In this document: positions 1 through 9,500 of the stretch, piece by piece
How the letters are laid out: each line of letters begins with the position of its first letter
Numbering within the stretch: position 1 is the stretch's first letter
NCBI GenBank assembly: GCA_016874975.1
Contig: VGSQ01000025.1
Span: forward strand, 1-32,414
Direction of reading: 5' to 3'
Source of the DNA: Deltaproteobacteria bacterium
GTDB lineage: Bacteria > Desulfobacterota > Desulfobaccia > Desulfobaccales > 0-14-0-80-60-11
Length of the DNA: 32,414 nucleotides
Translations under genes and position numbers: made by a program
Notes under the pieces: generated by a model
Database searches by the model: none
What the model saw: the letters and a program-made list of their open reading frames with translations, nothing else
Told to the model about the DNA's origin: nothing

Positions 1-434
1 CAGCCTGCCTGGGCCAGCCAGGCCAACATGGCCAGCCGCTGTCTGGCCAGCAGGTCCTGCGGGGACTTGAGGCGCTTCTTGAGCTGGCTCTCCAGGCGGG
101 AGGGGTCGCCGGTCTCCAGCAGCGCCTGCACGTCCTCCCGGTCCAACTGCTCATTCACTAAAAGGCGCACCGCGGGCCGGGGGGCCTGGTCGCCCAGGGC
201 CAGCAGGCGCTCAATCAGCTTCCCGAACCCCCGGGCCGCCCGGGCCAGGGCATAACTGGAAAAGTATGAGCAGCTCCGGTCGTAGCGCACCGCCTCGCTC
301 AGGGCTGGCACATAAAGGTTCCCCAGGAGTTCCGGGTCCGGCCCCTGAAGGAACCGGGGCCAGTTGTGGCGGCGCAGGTTCCCGGGGGGAAAGGCCTCGT
401 TCGCCGCCGGTCGGGTCTGCCGCTGGGTTGTCAC
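1..434 (-). CDS. Start of a PLD-type helicase-like protein (partial, runs off left edge)
   Basis: About 144 N-terminal residues are visible; the rest lies outside the window. I start it at the GTG at 432-434, which follows the stop of the DUF1156 gene by only 2 bp and has GAGGA six bases upstream (inside the end of that gene). The motif LYVPALSEAVRYDRSCSYFS near residues 43-62 resembles the N-terminal phospholipase D-like region of helicases that accompany DUF499/DUF1156 genes. Such proteins carry a SNF2/DEAD-type helicase core further on, which cannot be seen here. Tight spacing implies translational coupling with the methyltransferase. The family is inferred from the N-terminus and the neighbourhood; a PLD nuclease without helicase is the main alternative. 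Confidence 0.6.
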   Translation of the reverse strand, partial: MTTQRQTRPAANEAFPPGNLRRHNWPRFLQGPDPELLGNLYVPALSEAVRYDRSCSYFSSYALARAARGFGKLIERLLALGDQAPRPAVRLLVNEQLDREDVQALLETGDPSRLESQLKKRLKSPQDLLARQRLAMLAWLAQAG

Positions 435-436
435 GG

Positions 437-3436
437 CTAATCCTCTTCTTCCTCTACCTCGTCTTCCAGGTCCTCTGCTTCCCCATCTTCCTCCAGGGCT
501 GATGCTGCCGCCGTGACGCGGTGAATTTCTTTCAGCAGGGGCAACTCCGGCGGCGGGGCCTCGGTCCAGTCGGGGGGCTCCAGGTCAAACAGGGGCTTCA
601 GCAGCCGGTGCCAGGCGCGGAATTCGGGAAACCGGGCCGCGGCCGACTTCTCCCCTTTGTCGTGGCGCACGGCTACGGGGGCGGCCGCCACCAGGGCCGC
701 CATCAGGCGGGCCACCGGGGCGTCCCTGGTCCAGTTCTGCTGGCGGCTGAGGGCCTTGGCTGCCCCCACCCCGCCCTTCTCATCCCCGGCTTCGAGATAA
801 CGCAACGCCAGGGCCTGGCAGCCGTCCAGGGCGGTGCGGAAGTGGGGGTCGTTGGGGTGGATCTTGAGAATCTCCTTCTTGGTGCGCTTCTTTTCCTTGA
901 CCACCGGCCCGAACAGGGTGTCCAGCACCTCCTCCCGCTCCAGGGCCTTGTCCCGCCGCCGCTCCCGGGCGGAAAGCATCCGGATCTTGTCGCCGCTTTT
1001 CACCACCAGACCCGCAACCGCCAACTGGTCCACGTCCATTCCCACGGCGTTGCCCAGAAGCTTGGCCTCGTTGAAGCGGAACTCCATGGCGCTGAGCACG
1101 TCCCAGCACAGCAGGTAAAATTTCCCTTCCGCCTCCACCCCGTCCAGCCCCTTGGGGGCCAACTCCTCCAGGCGCCAGGCGCTCACCGCGTCCGCGGCTT
1201 CCTCCAGGGCCCGTTTGACTTCCACCCGCTCGCCGGTGTCGGTGCGCACCTGGGCGAAGCGGCTGAACTCCTCCATGGCCGGGCCGAAGGAGCCCACCAG
1301 CTGGTCCACCCGATTCAGGCCTTCTGCAGCCAGCCGGGTGGCGGCGCCCCTGGCCTTGCGGCGGATGGCCTCCTGCATGGTGAGGTCGAAAAAGCCCACC
1401 TGGGCCGCGGCCGGGCGCTTGCGGGCCACCAGGATGACGGTGCTCTGGGCCGCGTTCTTGTTGGCCTGGTTCAGGGAATGCTCGCTCTCCGTCTTCACCG
1501 GCCAGGTGGCGGTGATGCAGAAGCCCGCAGTGATGAGGGAGTTGAATAGTGACTCCCAGGCCTCCTGCTTCTTGTGGGTGAACATGACCGTCAGGAGCCC
1601 GTCGTCCCGCAGGAGGCGGTGGCATTCCTGAAAGACCCGGGTCATGATTTCCCGGTAGAAGGCTTGGGCTTGGGTTGTTGCTGCGGCCTTTTTGCCCCCT
1701 GAGTCGGCCTGCCGGTGCCGGCTGACGTTCACCACCGCCTCCTGGTCCGTCTCGCACAGGTAGGTGGAGAACCACTCAGGCCGGCGGTGGCCCTGGGTGC
1801 GCTTCAGCCACACGTAGAAGAAGTCGGCCAGCTCCGCGTACTGCACGTTTTCCGCATAGGGCGGGTCCACCACCACCGCGGTGACGCTGCCGTCGGCCAG
1901 GTGGGGCAGGCTCGCGGCGGAGCCCTGGGTGATCTCCGCGGCCCGGGCCTGGGGGGACCGGGGGAGTTTGGCCAGTTGCTCATAGGCTTCCAGCACATTG
2001 TCAACGGCCCAGGCCAGCCCGGCGCCGGAGCCGCAGGGGGCCATCTCGGCATAGGTGGCCTTGAAGGCGTAATCGTGCCGGTCCATTTGACTCTTGATGA
2101 CTGACCTGGTTACTTCCCAACGGCTTGAATAGCAGTTGTGATTGAGAAATTTGTCAGCAGCAAGAGCCAATAAATGAACCACCGCCTCGCCCAGTTCCTC
2201 GCCTTCCGCCTTGATGATCTCCGGACGCAGGGCCTGCAGCCCCTCCACCAGCACCCCCATGACCAGGAGCTGCCGGGGGGAAAACATGTCGGCCCATTTG
2301 GGCATGCCGTAGACTATCGGCCTGAGGTCGGTGGCGTTTTCCGGGAAGTCCTCGGTGGGAATGATCTGGTGCTGCTCCCAGCCCGGCCGCAGCCCGGCCA
2401 GTTCCGCCTCGGCCGCGGCCAGGGCCTGGAGGTCCTCCGGGGTGGGGTTTTCAAAGCGCAGGCCCTGGGGAGTTTTCACCACTACAGCGTAGAGGCGGCT
2501 CCCCATCCGGCCCTGCTGGGCCATGGTCTTGATGTAGTCCGGGGCGATCTGCAGGTCCGTAAAGAGGGACACCCCTTTGCCGCCCTTGTAGGTGGGGGTG
2601 GGGGCCTGCTTCACCTGGTCCCGCCCAGGGCCCGCCACCTTGACCTCAATGGTCCAGGTGCCCTTTCGCTTATCCACCCGGGGCACCGCCACCACCCCTG
2701 CGCCCCCCTTGGGCTTGAGCAGGTGCCAGTCCGGCACCAGGGGGGTCTCATAACCGGTGAAGGGGCAGGGCACGGTGCGGGCGAATACGTACGCCTGCAC
2801 TGAGCCTATCTTCGGGGGAAAAAACTGAGATAAGCGCGGCTCGATGCGCTCCAGCCAAACTTTGCCCCAGAGGAAGGCGGCCTTGGCCAGTTTCTCGCCG
2901 AAATGGAAGGGATAAACCAGGGTCGCTTCCAGGATGGAACAGGCCACCGGGTTGTACTCATTGGCCAGGGTGGGGAAACCCATCCGCGCAGACTCGTAAG
3001 GGATGGAACCTCCCCCCGCCATCGGGTCAAGGAGCGCCACCTGACCATCCCAGAGTTGGTTTACTGCCTGGTGGAGCAGATCCAGGTCATCGGGGCGAAA
3101 GCCGCGCTTGAAGGCCCGGTCGCAGTTGAACCCCCCGGGAACCCGGTAACCGCTGTCCATCAGGGTGCGAATCGCCACCAGGTGCCTGCCAGTGTGGCCA
3201 AATCCCAGCAACCGCTCAAACACCTCCCGGGGAAAGTCAGCGGGCAACAGCGACCCCAACACCGCGGCCCGGGAGGCCACCAAGGGCCGCCGGGCCCACC
3301 AGACATGGAGGCGCTTATCCGGCGGCTGCTGGCCGGTGGAGCGCTCCCGGATGCATTCCACACCTATGGCCGCGGCGGGCAGCCATTCTTCCAGGAGAAC
3401 CCGGGGGGGCTGGGTCAAAGGTCCATCATGCGGCAT
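437..3436 (-). CDS. DUF1156-family DNA methyltransferase, defence-associated
   Basis: 999 residues. The N-terminus carries the DUF1156 signature (LLEEWLPAAAIGVECIRERS followed by a KRLHVWWARRPL stretch, residues about 14-52). An AdoMet-binding type motif DPMAGGGSIPYE lies near residues 137-148 and the amino-methyltransferase motif DPPY at residues 524-527, so it probably methylates an exocyclic amine of adenine or cytosine in the cytoplasm. The C-terminus is very acidic. Family knowledge: DUF1156 enzymes sit with DUF499 ATPases in anti-phage loci and are thought to mark self DNA. The start at 3436 has only a weak ribosome site. The 109-bp gap upstream has a good -35-like TTGACT (minus strand, 3496-3501) but a poor -10 at 15 bp, so an internal promoter is uncertain. 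Confidence in the family is high; target and base are unknown. Confidence 0.9.
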   Translation of the reverse strand: MPHDGPLTQPPRVLLEEWLPAAAIGVECIRERSTGQQPPDKRLHVWWARRPLVASRAAVLGSLLPADFPREVFERLLGFGHTGRHLVAIRTLMDSGYRVPGGFNCDRAFKRGFRPDDLDLLHQAVNQLWDGQVALLDPMAGGGSIPYESARMGFPTLANEYNPVACSILEATLVYPFHFGEKLAKAAFLWGKVWLERIEPRLSQFFPPKIGSVQAYVFARTVPCPFTGYETPLVPDWHLLKPKGGAGVVAVPRVDKRKGTWTIEVKVAGPGRDQVKQAPTPTYKGGKGVSLFTDLQIAPDYIKTMAQQGRMGSRLYAVVVKTPQGLRFENPTPEDLQALAAAEAELAGLRPGWEQHQIIPTEDFPENATDLRPIVYGMPKWADMFSPRQLLVMGVLVEGLQALRPEIIKAEGEELGEAVVHLLALAADKFLNHNCYSSRWEVTRSVIKSQMDRHDYAFKATYAEMAPCGSGAGLAWAVDNVLEAYEQLAKLPRSPQARAAEITQGSAASLPHLADGSVTAVVVDPPYAENVQYAELADFFYVWLKRTQGHRRPEWFSTYLCETDQEAVVNVSRHRQADSGGKKAAATTQAQAFYREIMTRVFQECHRLLRDDGLLTVMFTHKKQEAWESLFNSLITAGFCITATWPVKTESEHSLNQANKNAAQSTVILVARKRPAAAQVGFFDLTMQEAIRRKARGAATRLAAEGLNRVDQLVGSFGPAMEEFSRFAQVRTDTGERVEVKRALEEAADAVSAWRLEELAPKGLDGVEAEGKFYLLCWDVLSAMEFRFNEAKLLGNAVGMDVDQLAVAGLVVKSGDKIRMLSARERRRDKALEREEVLDTLFGPVVKEKKRTKKEILKIHPNDPHFRTALDGCQALALRYLEAGDEKGGVGAAKALSRQQNWTRDAPVARLMAALVAAAPVAVRHDKGEKSAAARFPEFRAWHRLLKPLFDLEPPDWTEAPPPELPLLKEIHRVTAAASALEEDGEAEDLEDEVEEEED

Positions 3437-3545
3437 CGGTTTTTCTCATCTGCACAAGTTTTTGCTTGACTTTTCCGATAATTTGCTTAGCTTATAGTCA
3501 ACACAAGGGCTAATAATGGCGGTGACTGAGCAATTCGGGCGCCGC

Positions 3546-4292
3546 CTATTCTTTTTTGGGCAGGACCACCAGGCCGAACCCCTTATACCTGCCATCAGCA
3601 GCCCGCCGAAACTTCTGTTTGATAATCTCCCAATCCGCTTTAGCCGACTTCCCCAAGACATGCCGCCCGATGGGTGAAACGATGAGATCGGCGATTTGCA
3701 GCCCGGCAATGTCCTGGGATTTATCCCTGATATGCAGTTCGCTGATGCGCCGCCTCACTTCCGAGGCCGGCACATACTCGGTGCCGCCCACCCGCAGATC
3801 CATCCAGGCCAAGCGCAACTGGTTATCAAGGGTCTCGTCCCTGGCCTCGGCGATAATGATCCCTTTTTCACCCCCACCCCTGGCTTGAATCTGAAAAATA
3901 AATCTCTCCACCAAGACTTTAAGGGAAAGGAGATACGGGTCCATGGCCGCCAGTCCATAGCGACGGGCATGCTCATCCTTTTTAATGGCGCAGGCCACCA
4001 CGGTATAGTCCAAAGATTCCATGAGCCGGTTGGTCTCTTGATAAAAGCGCTCCCGGAAGGCTTTGCTGGTCAAGGCCTGAAATACTCCCCGGACTCGGGT
4101 GATATCCGCGGTATGGAGAATGAAGTCATCCCTCCCAAAAAGCTCCCTTTTATAGCGCTTCAACTCCGTCGTCAGACGCCGGTCATGATACTCAAGATCA
4201 ACAATACAGCCGCCCAGGACAAACACCGGATATTGGGGGTCGATCTTATCCAGGCTGTGGTCGCCGGACTCGTCTAGGAAAAGAACCAACAT
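3546..4292 (-). CDS. DUF3800 domain protein
   Basis: 248 residues. It begins with the DUF3800 hallmark FLDESGDH (residues 5-12) and ends with the typical LQIADLIVSPIGR segment, so the domain appears complete. Family knowledge: DUF3800 proteins have an RNase H-like acidic motif and are common in defence islands, but their reaction is not settled; a nuclease role is inference. The frame is open far upstream (to 4817) but homology starts only at the ATG at 4292. A GTG four codons earlier (4304) is the other candidate start, and neither has a clear Shine-Dalgarno sequence. It sits between the small gene ending at 4364 and the DUF1156 gene, in the same orientation, and so looks like a cargo member of the DUF499/DUF1156 operon. 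Confidence 0.85.
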   Translation of the reverse strand: MLVLFLDESGDHSLDKIDPQYPVFVLGGCIVDLEYHDRRLTTELKRYKRELFGRDDFILHTADITRVRGVFQALTSKAFRERFYQETNRLMESLDYTVVACAIKKDEHARRYGLAAMDPYLLSLKVLVERFIFQIQARGGGEKGIIIAEARDETLDNQLRLAWMDLRVGGTEYVPASEVRRRISELHIRDKSQDIAGLQIADLIVSPIGRHVLGKSAKADWEIIKQKFRRAADGRYKGFGLVVLPKKE

Positions 4293-4363
4293 GGATAAAC
4301 TCACTTGAAAAACTACATAACGACAGCCAGAAGCCATGCTTCCAGGAGGCCCCCGGGGTCTGT

Positions 4364-4792
4364 TTATTGCACCGCCTCCACCAGGATGCGCAGCGCCCGG
4401 ACGGCCCGCACCCCCCGGGAGTTCAGCATCATGCCCAGCCACCAGGCGGCCTCCGCGCCGTCCGCGGCCATGAGGTGCCGGGCGGCCCGGGCCAGGCGGT
4501 CCGGGTCCTTGAGCCCCTGAGCCACCAAAGCGTAGCAACCCACCCGGGCCCCCCACTCCGGGGTCAGGGGGTGGAAGGGACCGGGCGTGAGCGTCGCGTC
4601 CGCTCCTTCGCTGCCCCGGATGGCGTCCCGGAGCAGGGGGGCCCCGGCCAGCAGGGCCAGGGGGGCGATGGCCGCCAGCCGGGTGAGACGGTCCCGATGT
4701 TTGGCGTCCAGGCCACGGCGGTAAAGAATGGCTGCGTCCCCCTCCCGGCGGCGCACGATGCGCACGGCATAGGAGGCCTCCCGGATCTTCAT
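4364..4792 (-). CDS. Small protein coupled to the DUF499 ATPase, unrecognised
   Basis: 142 residues, family not recognised. Its ATG overlaps the stop of the DUF499 gene in an ATGA (4789-4792), a strong sign of translational coupling. It has no signal peptide; a short hydrophobic run (LAAIAPLALLAGAPLL, about residues 39-54) is flanked by charged residues and more likely forms a buried helix than a membrane span. The protein is rich in Arg and Ala and appears mostly helical. Position and coupling suggest a partner subunit of the ATPase. DUF3780, another usual companion in such loci, is longer, and I see no clear match to it. Confidence 0.75.
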   Translation of the reverse strand: MKIREASYAVRIVRRREGDAAILYRRGLDAKHRDRLTRLAAIAPLALLAGAPLLRDAIRGSEGADATLTPGPFHPLTPEWGARVGCYALVAQGLKDPDRLARAARHLMAADGAEAAWWLGMMLNSRGVRAVRALRILVEAVQ

Positions 4793-7710
4793 GCCCCCTC
4801 CCCGGTGGGCTTGTCAAAGTGAGCCGTCACCTTCACCTCGGCCGGCGCCGCGTCCCGGACCTTCTGGAGGGCCGCGGCCATGCCTCCCCGGCCGCCGGCG
4901 CCGAAGTCCAGGGACATCAGGGCCTCGAACGCGCCTTCCTGGTCCTCCAGGGAGTTGAAAATGGTTTGCGCGGTGAACAACGGCTTGGCCGGGTGGTTGG
5001 GCTTCACCTGGACGGCGGCAAAGTTCATGGAGCCGCCGTCCTTCAAATGGCCGCTCACGGTGACGTCCAGGTTGAGGCTCACGGCTCCCAACGGCTGGGC
5101 CACCGCGGAGAGCGCGGCCGCGTCCTTGGGGGTCCGGGCCACCAATTGCAGGGTTAAGAGTGGACGCGTGGCCGCCAGGGCGATGGCCTCCTCCCAGGAG
5201 TGGGCAGACACCTTGCCGGGGGGCGGCTGAGTCGGCAGCTTGCGCTCTGTCCCCGGTCCCTCCCCCTCCTCCTGATCAATCACATCCGTTCTGGTCCACT
5301 CCTGGGCTGCGGCGGTGCCGGCCTGAGTCACCCAGGCGGCTTCGTCCAGGGACAGGGTGGTGAGGGTGGCCGCACTGCGCTCCCGGTGCCCCGGCGGACC
5401 GGAGACACAGCCCTGCGCGTCATAGGCCCGGCCATCCTCCAGACGGACCACGATGCCGCCTTCGCTGATTGCCTTAAAGATGGTCTGGCGGACGACGCTG
5501 CCGTCCAGCATCAGCCTGAGGCCCGGCGTTTCCAGAAATTTTTCGTAGAGGGCCCGGGCGCTGGTCACCTCGGGGTGGTCCACCAGAGGCCGGGCAAAGG
5601 CCAGCACCTTGGTGAGAAAGAGGTGCACATCCAGGCCGTCGCCGGCCTGATACAGAAAGCTCTTGGCATCCAAAAACTTGCGCAGCAGCCCTTGCCCTTC
5701 CCCTTTTCTCAGGACGGTCTCTTCCCCCACCCTGAACTCTTCCGTCATGGTGACCGGGTCTTTGCCGTGCATGACCACCCGATTGAAAGCCTGGATGGCC
5801 CCCAGGTGAAAGCGCTTCATTAACTCGGGCTTTACCTGGCGGAGTTGCTCCTGCATGAGCTTGTACTGGGAACTCTTATAATCAAGCTCAATGGCTTCGG
5901 CCGCCAGGAGGCGTTTGGCCCGGTCAAGGGCCTCCTGCCAGGCCTCGGCCTTGGCGGTAACGGCCAGGATGGCGTTGAGGTAGCGGCGGGGATTCGCCTT
6001 GGGGTCGGTTTCGTCCGTGGAGGCGACGATGGTCCTGGCCAGGGCTTCGTCCTGGCACAATACCAACTGCGGCTTGTCCGTGTCGGGCACCTGCCTGGCG
6101 CTCTGGGGCCAGGCCACCAGCTTGAACACGGTCTGGCCGAAGAAGGCCTGGACCTCGGCCTGGACGCGGCTTTTGGCGTCCTCCAGAGGGATCAGGGGCA
6201 GGCGCTCTTCGATGAGCTTGATGACGTTGGGCTCATAGCGGAACTGCCAGCCGCGGCCGCCGGCCATGGGATAGGTGTGCCAGCAGACCCCCAGGAGCCG
6301 GTCCAGGGCCTCGGCCGGTTCGGGGCCGGCCTCGTCGGGGCGGAGCACCGCCAGGGCGAGTTCGGGCTTGTCCAGGCCGCTGTTGGATTGGAGCGTCAGG
6401 CTCTCCAACAGCAGGGCCGAGGCCACCCGGCGGTGGATGCCGTTGCGGGCCCCGCCGTCCAGATCGCCGGCTTTCTTGATGACGTCCGCCGACACCGCGG
6501 CCTGGAAGGGTTCGCGGTTGAGACGGTCCAGCAGTTCGTGTTGGATGCGGTCGCTGGACCAATCAAGCTCGCCCGCGGTGATCAGGTCCACGTCCTCTTT
6601 GGCGCCCCAGACGTCTCGGATAATGCGGGCAAAGAGGCGCAGCACACCGCGGCTCTTTTGAAAGTCCGGCAACGATCCCAGCCGGTCATGGGCCGTGTCC
6701 AGCAGCCGCGGGTGGAAGGGGTAGGACTGCACCAGGCGCTTGGCATAATCCAGGCTCAGGGCAGTCTTGGGGAGGGCGCCGGGGGTGTCGCGCTCGACCC
6801 TTTCATATAGAGCGTGATACAGGGCCGAGGCCTTTTGAGCTGCCTGCGCATCAACTTTCCGAAACAGCCGCCGCACAATCACCTGGGCGGACTCTTCGCC
6901 GATGGGGTCGAAGTCCACAAAGCGGCGGCCCATGATCTCATCCAGGGCGTGGGCCGCCCTGTCCAGAGATTCCCCCAACTGCGCCGCCTCCTTGGCATAG
7001 GCCACCTGACCCGCGGGGTCGGTGACCAGGAGCACCGTGCGGGGCCGCCGGTTCACCACCGAGGCCAGGGAATTGAGGAAGCCGAAAAGGTTGCCCTGGC
7101 CGCGCTCGGACAGTTTGGCCAGGTAGATCACCAGTTCGTCCAGGAGGACCAGCACCGGCCCGGCCGGAAAGACAGCCTCCAGCAGGGCTTCGTCCGGCGA
7201 AGCCTCGGGGTCGTCAGCCGGGCCCAGTTGCTTCAGGGCCTTCTCCTTGCCCAGGCGGTAAAACATCTCCCCCCATAGACTTTGCACCTTGATCAGGCCA
7301 TGGGTGGCAAAGACGGGGACCCCGGCTCTCCCGGCATCGACGGCCACCACCGTGACTTTGGGCGGCCGCCCCGCCGCGGGCAGGAGTTCCGTGCCCAGAG
7401 AGAGGTTGCCGATGTTTTGGGCCAGATGCCACAGCGCCATGAGGGTGTGGGTTTTGCCGCCGCCGAAGCCGGTGCTCAACCTGATGGTGACGCCCGCCTC
7501 CTTGGGGTCGGCCAGACGGTTGCAGACCGCCCCGACGATTTTCTTGAGCTGCGCAGCGGGGTGGGTGTTCTGGAGAAACGTTTCCGGGTCCTGGTAGACC
7601 TTGGGGGCCTTGCCCCAGATGACCTGTCCGAAGTCGGCGGCGAAGATGGCGTCGTCCAGGTCGCCATGCAGGACCTCCTGGCGAGGCCGGCACGCAGCGA
7701 AGATGCCCAT
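4789..7710 (-). CDS. DUF499-family P-loop ATPase, defence-associated
   Basis: 973 residues from the ATG at 7710, chosen because GAGGAG lies seven bases upstream and homology begins at MGIFAACRPRQEV; a start 63 bp further out adds a non-conserved tail. A P-loop GFGGGKTHT is at about residues 81-89 and a Walker B LLDELVIYLAK with D191/E192. The first Gly of a strict Walker A is Thr. Family knowledge: DUF499 proteins are large AAA/HerA-like ATPases that travel with DUF1156 methyltransferases and PLD-helicases in anti-phage loci. It is the first gene of the left-hand operon and probably acts as the motor or sensor on DNA in the cytoplasm. The C-terminal third shows no motif I recognise. Confidence 0.9.
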   Translation of the reverse strand: MGIFAACRPRQEVLHGDLDDAIFAADFGQVIWGKAPKVYQDPETFLQNTHPAAQLKKIVGAVCNRLADPKEAGVTIRLSTGFGGGKTHTLMALWHLAQNIGNLSLGTELLPAAGRPPKVTVVAVDAGRAGVPVFATHGLIKVQSLWGEMFYRLGKEKALKQLGPADDPEASPDEALLEAVFPAGPVLVLLDELVIYLAKLSERGQGNLFGFLNSLASVVNRRPRTVLLVTDPAGQVAYAKEAAQLGESLDRAAHALDEIMGRRFVDFDPIGEESAQVIVRRLFRKVDAQAAQKASALYHALYERVERDTPGALPKTALSLDYAKRLVQSYPFHPRLLDTAHDRLGSLPDFQKSRGVLRLFARIIRDVWGAKEDVDLITAGELDWSSDRIQHELLDRLNREPFQAAVSADVIKKAGDLDGGARNGIHRRVASALLLESLTLQSNSGLDKPELALAVLRPDEAGPEPAEALDRLLGVCWHTYPMAGGRGWQFRYEPNVIKLIEERLPLIPLEDAKSRVQAEVQAFFGQTVFKLVAWPQSARQVPDTDKPQLVLCQDEALARTIVASTDETDPKANPRRYLNAILAVTAKAEAWQEALDRAKRLLAAEAIELDYKSSQYKLMQEQLRQVKPELMKRFHLGAIQAFNRVVMHGKDPVTMTEEFRVGEETVLRKGEGQGLLRKFLDAKSFLYQAGDGLDVHLFLTKVLAFARPLVDHPEVTSARALYEKFLETPGLRLMLDGSVVRQTIFKAISEGGIVVRLEDGRAYDAQGCVSGPPGHRERSAATLTTLSLDEAAWVTQAGTAAAQEWTRTDVIDQEEGEGPGTERKLPTQPPPGKVSAHSWEEAIALAATRPLLTLQLVARTPKDAAALSAVAQPLGAVSLNLDVTVSGHLKDGGSMNFAAVQVKPNHPAKPLFTAQTIFNSLEDQEGAFEALMSLDFGAGGRGGMAAALQKVRDAAPAEVKVTAHFDKPTGEGA

Positions 7711-8233
7711 GGAACGCTCCTCGTCACGGCTTTCGGGCGCCCTGCCTCGGAGAAGGGCGGCCCTTGCCGTCAAGGGGGAGATTTGCTGAGCATCATAGCG
7801 GAAAAGCTTCCAAGATGGGAAGAACCAATTTATGCCTGCTGCAATGCTTTATGAGACTTGGCGTTAGTCCCTCCTGGGCACCTATAAAGAATCCTGGTTT
7901 TCTGCCCTCTGTTTTCCAGGTCGGGGCTGGACCAGTCTCTGGAGAGGACGTCATGGAAGGATCTGTTGGTCAGCTTCCGGTCCTCAGGGCGGCGTCGATG
8001 AGGGTGCCGATGGTGGGGCTATGTGGCGTTAACCAGAATGTGTCCCCCCAAGGGTCCTCTCTGGCTCGTTTTTTGACCCGGAAGGCGATAAGAATCAGAT
8101 AGGTCCTAGGGCGCTTAGGTCTGAGACGGACAATTGCAAAATCCTTTGAAATAAGTAGAAGCTTATGCCTTGATTGGTGAAGGTCATCCGTGCATGCCGA
8201 TAGTCTTTCTCCCCTTTCAGAAAGTTGGCCTGG
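7711..8233. other. 523-bp intergenic gap between the defence and protease modules
   Basis: I see no convincing gene here. After the TAG stop of the WD40-caspase gene at 8234-8236 the same minus-strand frame stays open for 87 codons to a TGA at 7970-7972 but contains no ATG, GTG or TTG start, so it could be read only by stop readthrough or as a remnant. A small inverted repeat (CTTTCT/AGAAAG) lies just after the caspase gene, without a U-run. The candidate promoter for the DUF499 operon is at the low-coordinate end. Base composition is intermediate between the two flanking modules. Confidence 0.5.
7792..7821 (-). promoter_or_regulatory. Candidate promoter of the DUF499 operon
   Basis: On the minus strand a good -10 box TATGAT (7792-7797) is preceded, after 18 bp, by a weak -35 TTCCCA (7816-7821). 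It lies about 80 bp upstream of the DUF499 start at 7710, in the only long gap of the region, where a promoter is expected. Only the -10 is convincing. Confidence 0.3.
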
Positions 8234-9500
8234 CTATTTTGATACCAAGGCCAACGGCAGGTCCTCGCCGAAGGTGCGGATGAAGGGCACCTGGTCGCCC
8301 CGGGAGGCCTCTCCCACCATCTTGTTCAGGTAAGCCCCCAGCTCCTGCACCTGAATGCGCCCGTCCTGGTTGGCGTCTGCCGCGCCCTTGAGGCCCTTCA
8401 GGAGGAAATGGGTGAAGAGCCCGTTCCCCTGGTAGTCGTCCCGGGCCACCTGCTCCGAGCCCGCCCCGGCCAGGACGTGCATGCCCAGGGCCTTGGCCAG
8501 CACCGACACCCGACCGTCATAAAGGGGGGTCATGGCCCCCTTGATCCCCCCGGCCTGGCAGGTGTCCAGGAACCACACCTGTTTCAAGGCCCGGAAGGCC
8601 TTGGAGATCTCCATCAATTCCGGCGAGGTCAGCATCCGCTCCGGGGAGTCGCCTCCGCCCGGCGCGTGGGTGTAGAGGAAATAGCGGTAGCCGTCGGCCC
8701 GGCCGTGGGTGGCCATGGCCACCACCAGCACGTCCTCCGGCCACATGCGTTGCCCCAGGTCCCGGGCCGCCTTGAGGATGTTGGCCTTGCTGGCCTCCTC
8801 CTCCAGCAGGGTCTGCACGTGGACCTTGTGGTAGAGGGGCTTTCCCGCCTGGGCCAACAGGCCGGCCAGGTCCCGGGCGTCCTTGACGGCATAAGTCAGA
8901 TCGGGCAGCCCGGGGTGGTCGAAGGTGTTGAGGCCCACCGCCAACACATAGAGCTCCGGCGGCCGGGCCGGCGCCAGACACCGCACCCTGACGCTTACCA
9001 TCTCGCTCATCACCGTGTTGGGGCCGTTGAAGGCGCAGGCCGTCAGGGTGTTGTCGCCGTTCACCAGGGTGACCCGGTATTCCTTGGTGATGACGCCCTT
9101 TTGGGGCTCAAAGGGGGTGGACTGCAGGGCCTTGGGGTCCACGGTGACCCGACGCAGCGCCACGCCCCCCCGGCCGCCCCCCTCGGCCCGGGCCAACGCC
9201 ACGCCGGCGGGCCCCTCCTCCCGGGCCAGCCGGTAGACCCCCAGGGACTCCACCAGCTTGCCGTTGTGCAGCAGCCGGATGTCCCCCACCTGCCCCCCGG
9301 CGTCCTGGACTTTGACCTTTACCGTTACTTCTCTAGATCTGAACTCCTGCCCCTCTTGCGGAGCCTGGATTTCCACCTTGGGCGGCGGCTTGTCAAGGGC
9401 CTCGGTCAGATTCAAGCCCCTCATCTCTTTAGAAAGATCCTCCCCCCTCAGCTTCTTCTCCACTAGATCCGGGCGGTAAAAGACATCGTAGAATTGATTA
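8234..9500 (-). repeat. Long imperfect direct repeat: caspase effector block, second copy at 17471-18755
   Basis: The linker, Ig-like and caspase coding region is repeated with high nucleotide similarity at 17471-18755. Long runs match, with scattered substitutions and small indels. Similarity fades upstream of about 9500, where the encoded WD40 sensors are unrelated at DNA level. This is suitable material for gene conversion between the two genes. Confidence 0.8.

Noticed and set aside
3546-4817. A 423-codon open frame for the DUF3800 gene
   Set aside because: The first 175 codons overlap the 142-residue gene in another frame, are low-complexity Gly/Pro/Arg and precede the FLDESGD start motif.
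5845-6810. Long plus-strand open frames, such as this one and others opposite the large genes
   Set aside because: They are antisense shadows of GC-rich genes: Gly/Leu/Gln-rich translations, no domain, no ribosome site.
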